A stretch of 64,000 nt of DNA from assembly GCF_000428985.1 (NCBI RefSeq), contig NZ_AUAZ01000002.1, positions 124,001 through 188,000 on the forward strand, written 5' to 3'. The notes beneath the pieces were generated by a model, which was not told the origin of the DNA, ran no database searches, and worked only from the letters and a program-made list of their open reading frames with translations. This DNA is from Marinobacterium litorale DSM 23545. Its GTDB lineage: Bacteria > Pseudomonadota > Gammaproteobacteria > Pseudomonadales > Balneatricaceae. The translations under genes and the position numbers were made by a program. Positions 49,808 through 57,833 of the stretch are shown one piece after another; position 1 is the stretch's first letter; every line of letters begins with the position of its first letter.

Positions 49808-52417
49808 ATGAACACTGAATACCGCAAATCGCTGTCCGGCACCGATCTGGACTACTTTGATACCCGTGCGGCGGTGGATGCCATCCAGGCCGGCGCCTAT
49901 GACAAACTGCCCTATACCTCTCGTATTCTGGCCGAACAGCTGGTTCGCCGCTGTGAGCCCGACCTGCTCACCGATGCGCTGAAACAGCTGATCGAGCGCA
50001 AGCGTGATCTGGACTTCCCCTGGTATCCAGCCCGCGTTGTCTGCCACGATATCCTGGGCCAGACAGCACTGGTTGACCTGGCCGGTCTGCGCGATGCGAT
50101 TGCCGAAAAGGGCGGTGACCCGGCTAAAGTTAACCCGGTGGTACCGACCCAGCTGATCGTCGATCACTCCCTGGCCGTGGAAGCGCCGGGCTTCGATCCG
50201 GATGCGTTTGAGAAAAACCGCGCCATTGAGGATCGTCGTAACGAAGACCGGTTCCACTTTATCGATTGGACCAAGACCGCATTCAAGAACGTGGATGTGA
50301 TCCCGGCCGGTAACGGCATTATGCACCAGATCAACCTGGAAAAGATGTCTCCGGTGATTCAGGCGCGCGATGGCGTGGCTTTCCCGGATACCTGTGTTGG
50401 CACCGACTCTCACACGCCGCACGTGGATGCGCTGGGTGTTATCGCCATCGGCGTCGGTGGTCTGGAAGCGGAAACCGTGATGCTGGGTCATCCGTCGATG
50501 ATGCGCCTGCCTGATATTGTCGGTGTTGAGCTGACCGGCGTGCGCAAACCGGGTATTACCGCGACCGATATTGTCCTGGCAATCACCGAGTTCCTGCGCA
50601 AGGAGCGCGTGGTCGGTGCGTACCTGGAATTCTTCGGTGAAGGCGCCGACAGCCTGACAATCGGTGACCGCGCTACGATTTCCAACATGACACCGGAGTA
50701 TGGCGCAACCGCAGCCATGTTCTACATCGATGATCAGACCATCGACTACCTGAAGCTGACCGGACGTGAACCGGAGCAGGTCGAGTTGGTTGAGCAGTAT
50801 GCCAAGACCAATGGACTCTGGGCGGATTCCCTGACCGGTGCCGAATACGAGCGCGTGCTTAAGTTTGACCTGTCCACCGTCGAGCGCAACCTGGCCGGCC
50901 CGTCCAACCCGCACCGTCGCCTCCCCACCTCGGCGCTGCATGATCGCGGCATAGCCGTCGATCTGGATAAGGCGCTGGCGGAAGAGAAAGAGGGCAAAAT
51001 GCCGGATGGTGCTGTGATCATCGCGGCGATCACCTCCTGCACCAATACCTCCAACCCGCGTAACGTGGTGGCGGCCGGTTTGCTGGCTAAGAAGGCCAAC
51101 GAGCTGGGCCTGATCCGCAAGCCCTGGGTGAAATCATCTTTTGCACCGGGATCCAAGGTTGCCCGCCTGTACCTGGAAGAGGCGGGACTGTTGCCAGAGC
51201 TTGAGAAGCTCGGTTTCGGTATCGTTGCCTACGCCTGCACCACCTGTAACGGCATGTCCGGTGCGCTGGATCCGAAGATCCAGCAGGAGATCATTGATCG
51301 CGACCTCTATGCCACAGCGGTACTCTCAGGCAACCGTAACTTCGATGGTCGTATCCATCCGTACGCCAAACAGGCTTTCCTGGCGTCACCGCCGCTGGTG
51401 GTGGCCTACGCGATTGCCGGTACCGTGCGTTTCGATATCGAGAAAGACGTGTTGGGTACCGATCAGCAAGGAAACCCGATTACGCTGAAGGATATCTGGC
51501 CGTCCGATGATGAGATCGACGCCATTGTTAAAGAGTCGGTGAAGCCGGAGCAGTTCAAGCAGGTCTACATCCCCATGTTCGATCTGGGGCAGGTGGAAGA
51601 GGCCGAGAGCCCGCTGTACGACTGGCGCCCGATGTCCACCTATATTCGCCGTCCGCCATACTGGGAAGGCGCTCTCGCCGCTGAGCGTACGCTGACCGGT
51701 ATGCGTCCGCTGGCCGTACTGCCGGATAACATCACGACCGACCACCTGTCACCGTCCAACGCGATCATGATGGACTCCGCGGCGGGTGAATATCTGCACA
51801 AGATGGGCCTGCCGGAGGAGGACTTTAACTCCTATGCGACCCACCGTGGCGATCACCTGACCGCCCAGCGCGCCACGCTGGCTAACCCGAAACTGTTCAA
51901 TGAGATGTGCCGGGATGAAAACGGTGAGGTGATTCAGGGATCACTGGCGCGCCTGGAGCCGGAAGGCAAGGTCATGCGGATGTGGGATGTGATCGAAGCC
52001 TACATGGAGCGCAAGCAGAACCTGATTATCGTTGCCGGTGCCGACTACGGTCAGGGCTCATCCCGTGACTGGGCGGCCAAGGGCGTTCGTCTGGCTGGTG
52101 TTGAGGCGATCGTGGCCGAAGGCTTTGAGCGTATCCACCGCACCAACCTGGTGGGGATGGGTGTGCTGCCGTTGCAGTTCCGCGAAGGAGAGACCCGTCA
52201 TACCTATAACATCGATGGTACCGAGACCTTTGATGTGAAAGGTGATATCGCACCGGGTGCCACACTGACGCTGGTGATCCACCGTGCCAGCGGCGAGAGC
52301 GTCGAGGTGCCGGTGATCTGCCGTCTGGATACCGCCGCCGAGGTGGAAACCTACAACGCCGGTGGCGTTCTGCAGCGCTTCGCCAAGGAGTTCCTGCAGG
52401 CCGAAGGCGCGCAGTAA
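49808..52417 (+). CDS. acnD: AcnD, Fe/S-dependent 2-methylcitrate dehydratase
   Basis: AcnD is an aconitase-type enzyme that dehydrates 2-methylcitrate in organisms that use AcnD plus PrpF in place of PrpD. The 869 residues carry the 4Fe-4S ligands Cys411 (SCTNTSNPRN), Cys477 and Cys480 (ACTTCNG). DYGQGSSRDWAAKG is near the C-terminus. Length matches AcnD rather than AcnB. It lies between prpC and prpF, with an intrinsic terminator-like hairpin 40 bp upstream. No prpD is present in the window. The ribosome binding site is weak. Confidence 0.95.
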   Translation: MNTEYRKSLSGTDLDYFDTRAAVDAIQAGAYDKLPYTSRILAEQLVRRCEPDLLTDALKQLIERKRDLDFPWYPARVVCHDILGQTALVDLAGLRDAIAEKGGDPAKVNPVVPTQLIVDHSLAVEAPGFDPDAFEKNRAIEDRRNEDRFHFIDWTKTAFKNVDVIPAGNGIMHQINLEKMSPVIQARDGVAFPDTCVGTDSHTPHVDALGVIAIGVGGLEAETVMLGHPSMMRLPDIVGVELTGVRKPGITATDIVLAITEFLRKERVVGAYLEFFGEGADSLTIGDRATISNMTPEYGATAAMFYIDDQTIDYLKLTGREPEQVELVEQYAKTNGLWADSLTGAEYERVLKFDLSTVERNLAGPSNPHRRLPTSALHDRGIAVDLDKALAEEKEGKMPDGAVIIAAITSCTNTSNPRNVVAAGLLAKKANELGLIRKPWVKSSFAPGSKVARLYLEEAGLLPELEKLGFGIVAYACTTCNGMSGALDPKIQQEIIDRDLYATAVLSGNRNFDGRIHPYAKQAFLASPPLVVAYAIAGTVRFDIEKDVLGTDQQGNPITLKDIWPSDDEIDAIVKESVKPEQFKQVYIPMFDLGQVEEAESPLYDWRPMSTYIRRPPYWEGALAAERTLTGMRPLAVLPDNITTDHLSPSNAIMMDSAAGEYLHKMGLPEEDFNSYATHRGDHLTAQRATLANPKLFNEMCRDENGEVIQGSLARLEPEGKVMRMWDVIEAYMERKQNLIIVAGADYGQGSSRDWAAKGVRLAGVEAIVAEGFERIHRTNLVGMGVLPLQFREGETRHTYNIDGTETFDVKGDIAPGATLTLVIHRASGESVEVPVICRLDTAAEVETYNAGGVLQRFAKEFLQAEGAQ

Positions 52418-52428
52418 ACAATAGAGTA

Positions 52429-52456
52429 GAGGCCTGGTCGGATAGGGCCGGGCCTC
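52429..52456 (+). other. Hairpin between acnD and prpF
   Basis: GAGGCC (52429-52434) pairs with GGCCTC (52451-52456), extended by three further base pairs. There is no T-run afterwards, so it may stabilise or space the transcript rather than end it. Confidence 0.35.
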
Positions 52457-52477
52457 CCCCATATTCGGAGCATTCTT

Positions 52478-53656
52478 ATGTCCAGTGTTCCCCAGATTAA
52501 AGTACCGGCCACCTATATTCGTGGCGGTACCAGTAAAGGTGTGTTCTTCAGCCTTGAAGAGTTACCTGAATCCTGCCGGGTGCCGGGGCCGGCCCGTGAT
52601 GCGCTACTGCTGCGGGTTATCGGAAGTCCAGATCCTTACGGCAAGCAGATTGACGGAATGGGTGGGGCGACATCGTCCACCAGTAAGACCGTGATCCTGT
52701 CGAAAAGCGACAGTCCCGATCATGATGTGAATTACCTGTTTGGCCAGGTATCCATCGATAAGCCGTTCGTGGATTGGAGTGGTAACTGCGGCAATCTGAC
52801 GGCGGCCGTGGGTGCCTTCGCCATCAGTAAGGGACTGGTTGATTCATCCCTGGTACCGGAAAACGGCATTGCCACCGTGCGTATCTGGCAGGTCAATATC
52901 GAAAAAACCATCATTGCGCGTGTGCCGATCACAAACGGTGAAGTGCAGGAGACCGGTGATTTTGAGTTGGACGGCGTGACCTTCCCGGCGGCCGAGGTCC
53001 AGATCGAGTTTATGGATCCGGCCGATGGCGAGGGCTCCATGTTCCCCACCGGAAACCTGGTGGATGATCTGGAAGTGCCGGGCGTGGGTACGCTCAAGGC
53101 CACCATGATTAACGCCGGTATCCCAACGATCTTTCTTAATGCGGAAGATATCGGCTATACCGGGACCGAACTGCAGGACGCCATTAACAACGATACCCAG
53201 GCGCTGGCGAAGTTCGAGACCATTCGCGCCCATGGGGCGATTCGGATGGGTTTGATCAAGGACGTTGAAGAGGCGGCGGGTCGACAGCACACGCCGAAGA
53301 TCGCCTTCGTCAACAGGGCGACCGACTATACCTCGTCCAGTGGGAAAGCGGTTAAGGCCGACGAGATTGACCTGGTGGTGCGCGCCCTGTCCATGGGTAA
53401 ACTTCATCACGCCATGATGGGTACGGCCGCGGTTGCGATCAGTGCGGCAGCCGTTGTGCCAGGAACCCTGGTCAATCTGGCAGCCGGCGGTGGTGAAAGA
53501 AACTTCGTCCGTTTCGGACACCCCTCCGGGACGTTGAGGGTGGGTGCTGAGGCTGTACAGCAGAACGGTGAATGGGTTGTGACCAAGGCGATTATGAGCC
53601 GTAGCGCCCGTGTTTTGATGGAAGGCTGGGTACGTGTCCCCGGCGATGCGTTCTGA
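52478..53656 (+). CDS. prpF: PrpF, aconitate isomerase-like partner of AcnD
   Basis: PrpF works with AcnD, isomerising 2-methylaconitate so that the methylcitrate cycle can proceed; it is in the diaminopimelate-epimerase fold family. The 392 residues start with IKVPATYIRGGTSKGVFF, the PrpF signature, and contain DWSGNCGNLTAAVGAFA near residue 105. PrpF and AcnD occur together as a PrpD substitute. It starts with CGGAG upstream and ends the operon, followed by a terminator at 53751. Confidence 0.95.
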   Translation: MSSVPQIKVPATYIRGGTSKGVFFSLEELPESCRVPGPARDALLLRVIGSPDPYGKQIDGMGGATSSTSKTVILSKSDSPDHDVNYLFGQVSIDKPFVDWSGNCGNLTAAVGAFAISKGLVDSSLVPENGIATVRIWQVNIEKTIIARVPITNGEVQETGDFELDGVTFPAAEVQIEFMDPADGEGSMFPTGNLVDDLEVPGVGTLKATMINAGIPTIFLNAEDIGYTGTELQDAINNDTQALAKFETIRAHGAIRMGLIKDVEEAAGRQHTPKIAFVNRATDYTSSSGKAVKADEIDLVVRALSMGKLHHAMMGTAAVAISAAAVVPGTLVNLAAGGGERNFVRFGHPSGTLRVGAEAVQQNGEWVVTKAIMSRSARVLMEGWVRVPGDAF

Positions 53657-53750
53657 TCTGGTTTAATAACGGATCAAATTAGCGGACCCTGAAATTTGGG
53701 CCCGTTCGCCCGCCGAAAGGCCTCCTGTCAGCCTGTTCGGTACGGCATTG

Positions 53751-53772
53751 GCCCGCGAAAGCGGGCTTTTTT
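53751..53772 (+). terminator. Rho-independent terminator of the methylcitrate operon
   Basis: GCCCGC, a GAAA tetraloop and GCGGGC are followed by TTTTTT. It closes the prp operon before the diguanylate cyclase gene. Confidence 0.93.
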
Positions 53773-53836
53773 GTTGAGCATAAACGATCAGGCGTTAAGA
53801 TAGAGGCTTGTACAGCCCATGGAGTCTTAGGGGCCA

Positions 53837-55207
53837 ATGATCAATCACCAAAGCGATTTCTCCAAACGCCGCTTGTTGCCTTACCTGGCGATCGCGTTCG
53901 TCGTTCTGGTCGGCATATTTATCACTGAATATGTGCAGAAAATGGTTGCCGACCGCACATATCAACTGCAACGCACCGAGGCAATGGGTGTTATCTCGCA
54001 ATTACGTGCGCGTCTGGAGAGCGAAGTCAATTCGGTGCTTTTCCTCAGCAGTGGTTTGATCAGCTATGTCACGGTGCAGCCCTATAGCACTCCGGAGCAG
54101 TGGAGGCCGCTCGCTGCGGAGATCGTGCGTTCCAGTGCTCATGTTCGCAATATCGGCCTGGCGCCCGATAATGTCATCCGTTTCGTCTACCCGATTCACG
54201 GAAATGAGAACGCCATTGGCCTGGACTACGAAGCCAATGTTCAGCAGTGGCCGGCGGTAAAACGGGCCATCGATAAAGGCGAGCTCGTATTGGCCGGACC
54301 GGTTCAGCTTGTTCAGGGTGGTTTAGGGTTGATCGCCAGAACGCCGATTTACGCGCGCTCGGAACCAACAGCCCCCTCCAGGTATTGGGGCCTTGCCTCT
54401 GTGGTGATCGATGCAGAGTCCCTGTTTGCCAGCGCGGGATTGGCACCAATCGTGGAAGGCTATCGCATCTCTATAGTCGGTAAGGATGGCCGGGGTCTTA
54501 ACGGCGAGATGGTGTTTGGGGATCAGGAAACGCTTGATAAAAGCATTGTAACCCTGACCGTCGACTTTCCCGGCGGCCAATGGGTTATGGGGGCAAAGCC
54601 CGATAGCTCCTCCACGCCGTTCTGGATGGGCAAGCACCTTGTGCGTTTGGTTGCCTATTCATTCCTTATCGTTCTGGTGACGTTGTTGGTGATCCTCGTA
54701 CGGCTGTATCACAGCAGTCACGGCGAGGCGATGCATGATGCTTTGACCGGGCTACCCAACCGGCGTCTGATGATCGAGCGTATCTCTCAGCTCACGGGGT
54801 TGAATCAGCGTACAGGCATCAAGTTTGCGCTCTATTTTATTGACCTGAACGATTTCAAACCGGTCAATGATCACTACGGCCATGCAGCAGGTGATACTGT
54901 GCTGCGCGAAGTAGGGCGCAGGCTGCAGAAACTGGTCAGGGCATCGGATACCGTGGCCAGGACCGGCGGGGATGAATTTATGGTATTGCAACCGGCGGTC
55001 AATACCGAATCCGCAGCTCAGGCGGTGGCGGATAAGATAGAGCAGGTGCTGGCGATGGCAACCGAGTATCAGGGTAACAGTGTGTCAATTTCCGCGTCAG
55101 TGGGCTTTGCCATCTTCCCCGATGATGCCGACTCTCTCGATCGCCTAATCATGCTGGCTGATGATCGAATGTATGCCCGCAAGGCCGAGATAAAGGGTAC
55201 TGCCTGA
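53837..55207 (+). CDS. CHASE-domain diguanylate cyclase (GGDEF)
   Basis: This 456-residue membrane sensor makes c-di-GMP. An N-terminal helix (about 12-34) is followed by a periplasmic CHASE domain (about 40-250) and a second helix (about 270-292). The GGDEF domain is intact: G377-G378-D379-E380-F381, with an RASD inhibitory-site motif (R368, D371). There is no EAL domain. The ligand of the CHASE domain is unknown. A PilZ receptor is encoded elsewhere in the window. Confidence 0.94.
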   Translation: MINHQSDFSKRRLLPYLAIAFVVLVGIFITEYVQKMVADRTYQLQRTEAMGVISQLRARLESEVNSVLFLSSGLISYVTVQPYSTPEQWRPLAAEIVRSSAHVRNIGLAPDNVIRFVYPIHGNENAIGLDYEANVQQWPAVKRAIDKGELVLAGPVQLVQGGLGLIARTPIYARSEPTAPSRYWGLASVVIDAESLFASAGLAPIVEGYRISIVGKDGRGLNGEMVFGDQETLDKSIVTLTVDFPGGQWVMGAKPDSSSTPFWMGKHLVRLVAYSFLIVLVTLLVILVRLYHSSHGEAMHDALTGLPNRRLMIERISQLTGLNQRTGIKFALYFIDLNDFKPVNDHYGHAAGDTVLREVGRRLQKLVRASDTVARTGGDEFMVLQPAVNTESAAQAVADKIEQVLAMATEYQGNSVSISASVGFAIFPDDADSLDRLIMLADDRMYARKAEIKGTA

Positions 55208-55256
55208 ACAACGCTCGCTAGAGGTGGATTGAAGCGGGCGCTTCGGAATTACAGAC

Positions 55257-55283
55257 AAAAAAATGCCGCACATTTGTGCGGCA
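55257..55283 (-). terminator. Minus-strand terminator downstream of the EamA gene
   Basis: TGCCGCAC (plus 55264-55271) and GTGCGGCA (55276-55283) form an 8-bp stem with an ATTT loop. A7 at 55257-55263 is a U-tract on the minus strand, so it would stop leftward transcription from the EamA gene or a small RNA upstream of it. Confidence 0.75.
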
Positions 55284-55315
55284 CTAAGATAACTAGAGAT
55301 AACGCAAGGAAAAGC

Positions 55316-55403
55316 AAAAAAACCGACGAGAGCGTGGGATCAAATCCTTACATCAGCGTGTGTACCCCAACAACAACGACCGGATGCACGCTCTCTCGGA
55401 ATA
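55316..55403 (-). ncRNA. Candidate small structured RNA or 3' element
   Basis: On the minus strand, CCGAGAGAGCGTG (55399-55387) can pair with CACGCTCTCGTCGG (55336-55323) with a 1-nt bulge, closing a 50-nt inner region, and is followed at once by a U7 tract (55322-55316). A promoter-like TTGTGC (55438-55433), 17-bp spacer, TAGGAT (55415-55410) precedes it. This would give an RNA of about 88 nt that is one closed stem. The alternative is a processed 3' end of the EamA mRNA with two tandem terminators. Confidence 0.45.
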
Positions 55404-55491
55404 GTTGTTATCCTAAAGTTGAATGGTTTTTCGCACAAACGATGCTTTTTAAGCTAGTTGTTGAAATTATTTCAACTATGTAAGCGCAGTG

Positions 55492-56379
55492 TCATCTTTT
55501 AAATTGTCGTTTCAGGCGAGACTGGCTACGCAGTGAAAGCACAGCGTTTACTGCAATCGCCCCGGTAATAAGGGCCCCACCCAGAATCGTGGGGCCAGGC
55601 AGTGCTTCACCCAGTGCCCACCAGACCCAAATCGGCCCCAGAATCGTCTCGATCAATAAAAACAAACTCACCTCAGCCGATGGCAGGTGGCGCGTGGCGC
55701 TGAAAATGAGCAGGGTTGCCAGCGGCATCTGCACCAGCCCCATCAGTGCCAGCCAGCTATAGCTGGTGCCGCTCAGCGACAGCGGCTCGGCAAACGGCAG
55801 GCACATCAACGCGGTCGCGACCCCGGAGCCGGCTACCAGCGGCAGACGAGGCAGCTGGGGTACGCGGCGTAAAAGCGTCAGCGCCGCAGCCATGCAAACG
55901 GCCAGGAGAAGCGCGAGCAGGTCACCCAACTGGCCGGCCTGCCCCAGTGAGGCAGAGAACACGATGACCACACCCAGTATTGCGGTTAGGATCGCGAACA
56001 ACGTTCGTTTCGGCGTCTGCTCGCGAAATAACAACCAGGAAATGGCCGCAGCAAACAGCGGTGAGCTGGCCAGGATAACAACCGTGTTCGCGACATGCGT
56101 GTTATTGATTGAGAAGACAAAAAGCGCGGAGTTGACACCGTAAAGTGCGGATGCAGCGATCGCGGCGATCCATAAGGCGCGTGTGTCCGGCCAGCGAATA
56201 TGTCGACGGCGGAACACACAGATCGTTCCGGCCGAAACCATGATCAGTGCGCCGCGCCAGAAGCCGATATCGGCGCCATCGGCGGCAGCCAGTCGCACCA
56301 AAAGTGCATCAAAACTGAGAACCAGGACGCCTAACGTGGCGAACGTGATCCCATCACGGCGTTCTTGAAGTAAAGACAT
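55492..56379 (-). CDS. EamA/DMT-family transporter
   Basis: This 295-residue membrane protein has about ten hydrophobic helices in two EamA repeats, with SLFALVSISN-like spacing replaced here by ALFVFSINNTHVANTVVILASSPLFAAAISWLLFRE in the first half and LATLLIFSATRHLPSAEVSLFLLIETILGPIWVWWALGE in the second; the final basic RLKRQFKR is cytoplasmic. I chose ATG 56379 (MSLLQERRD) with AGGAAGG upstream over an ORF extended by 60 residues. The substrate is unknown; family members export amino acids or metabolites. Confidence 0.88.
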   Translation of the reverse strand: MSLLQERRDGITFATLGVLVLSFDALLVRLAAADGADIGFWRGALIMVSAGTICVFRRRHIRWPDTRALWIAAIAASALYGVNSALFVFSINNTHVANTVVILASSPLFAAAISWLLFREQTPKRTLFAILTAILGVVIVFSASLGQAGQLGDLLALLLAVCMAAALTLLRRVPQLPRLPLVAGSGVATALMCLPFAEPLSLSGTSYSWLALMGLVQMPLATLLIFSATRHLPSAEVSLFLLIETILGPIWVWWALGEALPGPTILGGALITGAIAVNAVLSLRSQSRLKRQFKR

Positions 56380-56461
56380 GGGCCCTTCCTGAGTCCTGTG
56401 TGTGAGGGAACGGCAGGGCGGTGCGGATAGCGCCGGCGCGACCGCACCGGCGCCGGAGGTA

Positions 56462-57529
56462 TTAGCGTTTAGGCAGCACGTCGGCGAGTTTCTCGCTGAT
56501 TTCCCGCAAGCAGCTTTCGGTCGTTTTCCAGTCGATGCAGGCGTCGGTGATCGATACACCGTACTTAAGATCTTCCAGCTTTTCCGGAATGGATTGATTA
56601 CCCCATTCCAGATTGCTCTCGATCATCAGCCCCATGATTGACCGATTACCTTCCACGATCTGGTTGGCAGCATTCTCGGCCACCAGCGGCTGCAGTGCCG
56701 GATCTTTGCTCGAATTGGCATGACTGCAGTCAATCATGATGTTGCTGTTAAGGCCCGCCTTTTCAAGCGCCTGCTCACACAGTCTGACGCTGACCGAATC
56801 ATAGTTGGGCTTGCCGTTGCCTCCGCGCAGAACGACGTGGCCGTAACTGTTACCGCGGGTTTTAACGATGGAAACCTGACCCTGAGAATCGATACCCAGG
56901 AAGCTGTGAGGATGACTGACCGACTTCATGGCGTTAACGGCCACGTCGAGCCCGCCGTCGGTGCCGTTCTTGAAGCCGACCGCACAGGAAAGGCCCGAGG
57001 ACATCTCACGGTGTGTCTGTGACTCGGTCGTGCGGGCACCGATCGCGGACCAGGCGATCAGGTCCTGGATATACTGCGGCGAGATTGGATCGAGCGCTTC
57101 CGTCGCCAGCGGGAGACCTATTTCAGACAGATCAATCAATAGCTTACGCGCAATATGTAATCCTTCTTCGATGTCGAAGGAGTCATTCATGTGCGGGTCG
57201 TTGATCAAACCTTTCCAGCCTACCGTCGTACGGGGCTTCTCAAAATAGACGCGCATGACCAGGTAGAGGCTGTCCTTCACCTCATCCGCCAGAACCTTGA
57301 GTCGGCGGCCATACTCAAGCGCCGCTTCCGGGTCATGAATCGAACAGGGGCCGACTACCACGGCGAGGCGCTTATCCTTATGGTCCAGAATATCGCGAAT
57401 CACCCGGCGACCTTCCATGACCGTTTGAGCGGCCTTGTCACCGATGGGCAGCTTTTCCTTGAGTTGATCCGGAGTCACCAACGGCGTGTTGGATTCGATA
57501 TTTAAGTCTTCTACGCGTTTATCGGTCAT
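56462..57529 (-). CDS. DAHP synthase, AroF/AroG/AroH type
   Basis: This enzyme, 3-deoxy-D-arabino-heptulosonate 7-phosphate synthase, condenses PEP and erythrose-4-phosphate to start aromatic amino acid synthesis. The 355 residues have VVGPCSIHD near residue 68, IGARTTESQTHREMSSGLSCAVGFKNGT, and IDCSHANSSKDP, all class I marks. I chose ATG 57529 (MTDKRVEDLN) with AGGAAG upstream over an ORF extended by 23 residues. Which aromatic amino acid inhibits it cannot be read. The 5' leader holds two hairpins (see 57555-57627). Confidence 0.93.
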   Translation of the reverse strand: MTDKRVEDLNIESNTPLVTPDQLKEKLPIGDKAAQTVMEGRRVIRDILDHKDKRLAVVVGPCSIHDPEAALEYGRRLKVLADEVKDSLYLVMRVYFEKPRTTVGWKGLINDPHMNDSFDIEEGLHIARKLLIDLSEIGLPLATEALDPISPQYIQDLIAWSAIGARTTESQTHREMSSGLSCAVGFKNGTDGGLDVAVNAMKSVSHPHSFLGIDSQGQVSIVKTRGNSYGHVVLRGGNGKPNYDSVSVRLCEQALEKAGLNSNIMIDCSHANSSKDPALQPLVAENAANQIVEGNRSIMGLMIESNLEWGNQSIPEKLEDLKYGVSITDACIDWKTTESCLREISEKLADVLPKR

Positions 57530-57554
57530 CTTCCTGTCCTGACGGCAAACTGGA

Positions 57555-57627
57555 GAAAACACGGACCGGTTCGCTTCGGGCGTACGCCGCGTTTTCAAAA
57601 ATCGGGCCCGGCTGCTGCCGGGGACCC
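57555..57627 (-). promoter_or_regulatory. Two-hairpin leader of the DAHP synthase mRNA
   Basis: On the minus strand, GGGTCCCCGGC, an AGCA loop and GCCGGGCCC (57627-57604) are followed by a short T5-containing tract (57601-57597), like a weak intrinsic terminator. A second stem pairs GAAAACGCGG (57596-57587) with CCGTGTTTTC (57564-57555) just before the start codon. An attenuation-like role is possible. Confidence 0.35.
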
Positions 57628-57679
57628 ACTTTTTACCACAGACAGGGGGCAGTTAGACAGTTGTACCTTGGATTAATCG

Positions 57680-57695
57680 TGTGATCGAAATCACA
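57680..57695. promoter_or_regulatory. CRP/Vfr-type binding site
   Basis: TGTGA-TCGAAA-TCACA is a perfect match to the CRP half-site core with 6-bp spacing. It lies in the divergent spacer, about 57 bp before a likely dsbD start site (GATAAA at 57733-57738) and also near -41 to a minus-strand TCTAAC -10-like element (57657-57652). Either side could be controlled. Confidence 0.6.
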
Positions 57696-57833
57696 AGCTG
57701 GCAGCGGAATGCGAACAACGGATGGCGGGCATGATAAACTCGGTGCCCGGTACGTGATCGGTTACCGCCGCACAGTGAACCCCTGGGTGTAGCCGGGGTC
57801 ATAGCTGCGCCGGTTGTTAGTTAGGAGTTTCCT

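Noticed and set aside
49682-50941. A 419-residue minus-strand frame opposite acnD and the prpC end
   Set aside because: Antisense to acnD, repetitive residue composition, no recognisable domain.
53657-53750. Extra small gene in the gap after prpF
   Set aside because: No start with a ribosome binding site, and the gap is short and ends in a terminator.
55460-55476. Inverted repeat GTTGAAA/TTTCAAC downstream of the EamA gene
   Set aside because: Short AT-rich stem with no U-tract on either strand; too weak to call a terminator.
55229-55483. An 84-residue plus-strand frame after the cyclase gene
   Set aside because: It runs across the hairpins described at 55257-55403 and has no ribosome binding site or family-like sequence.
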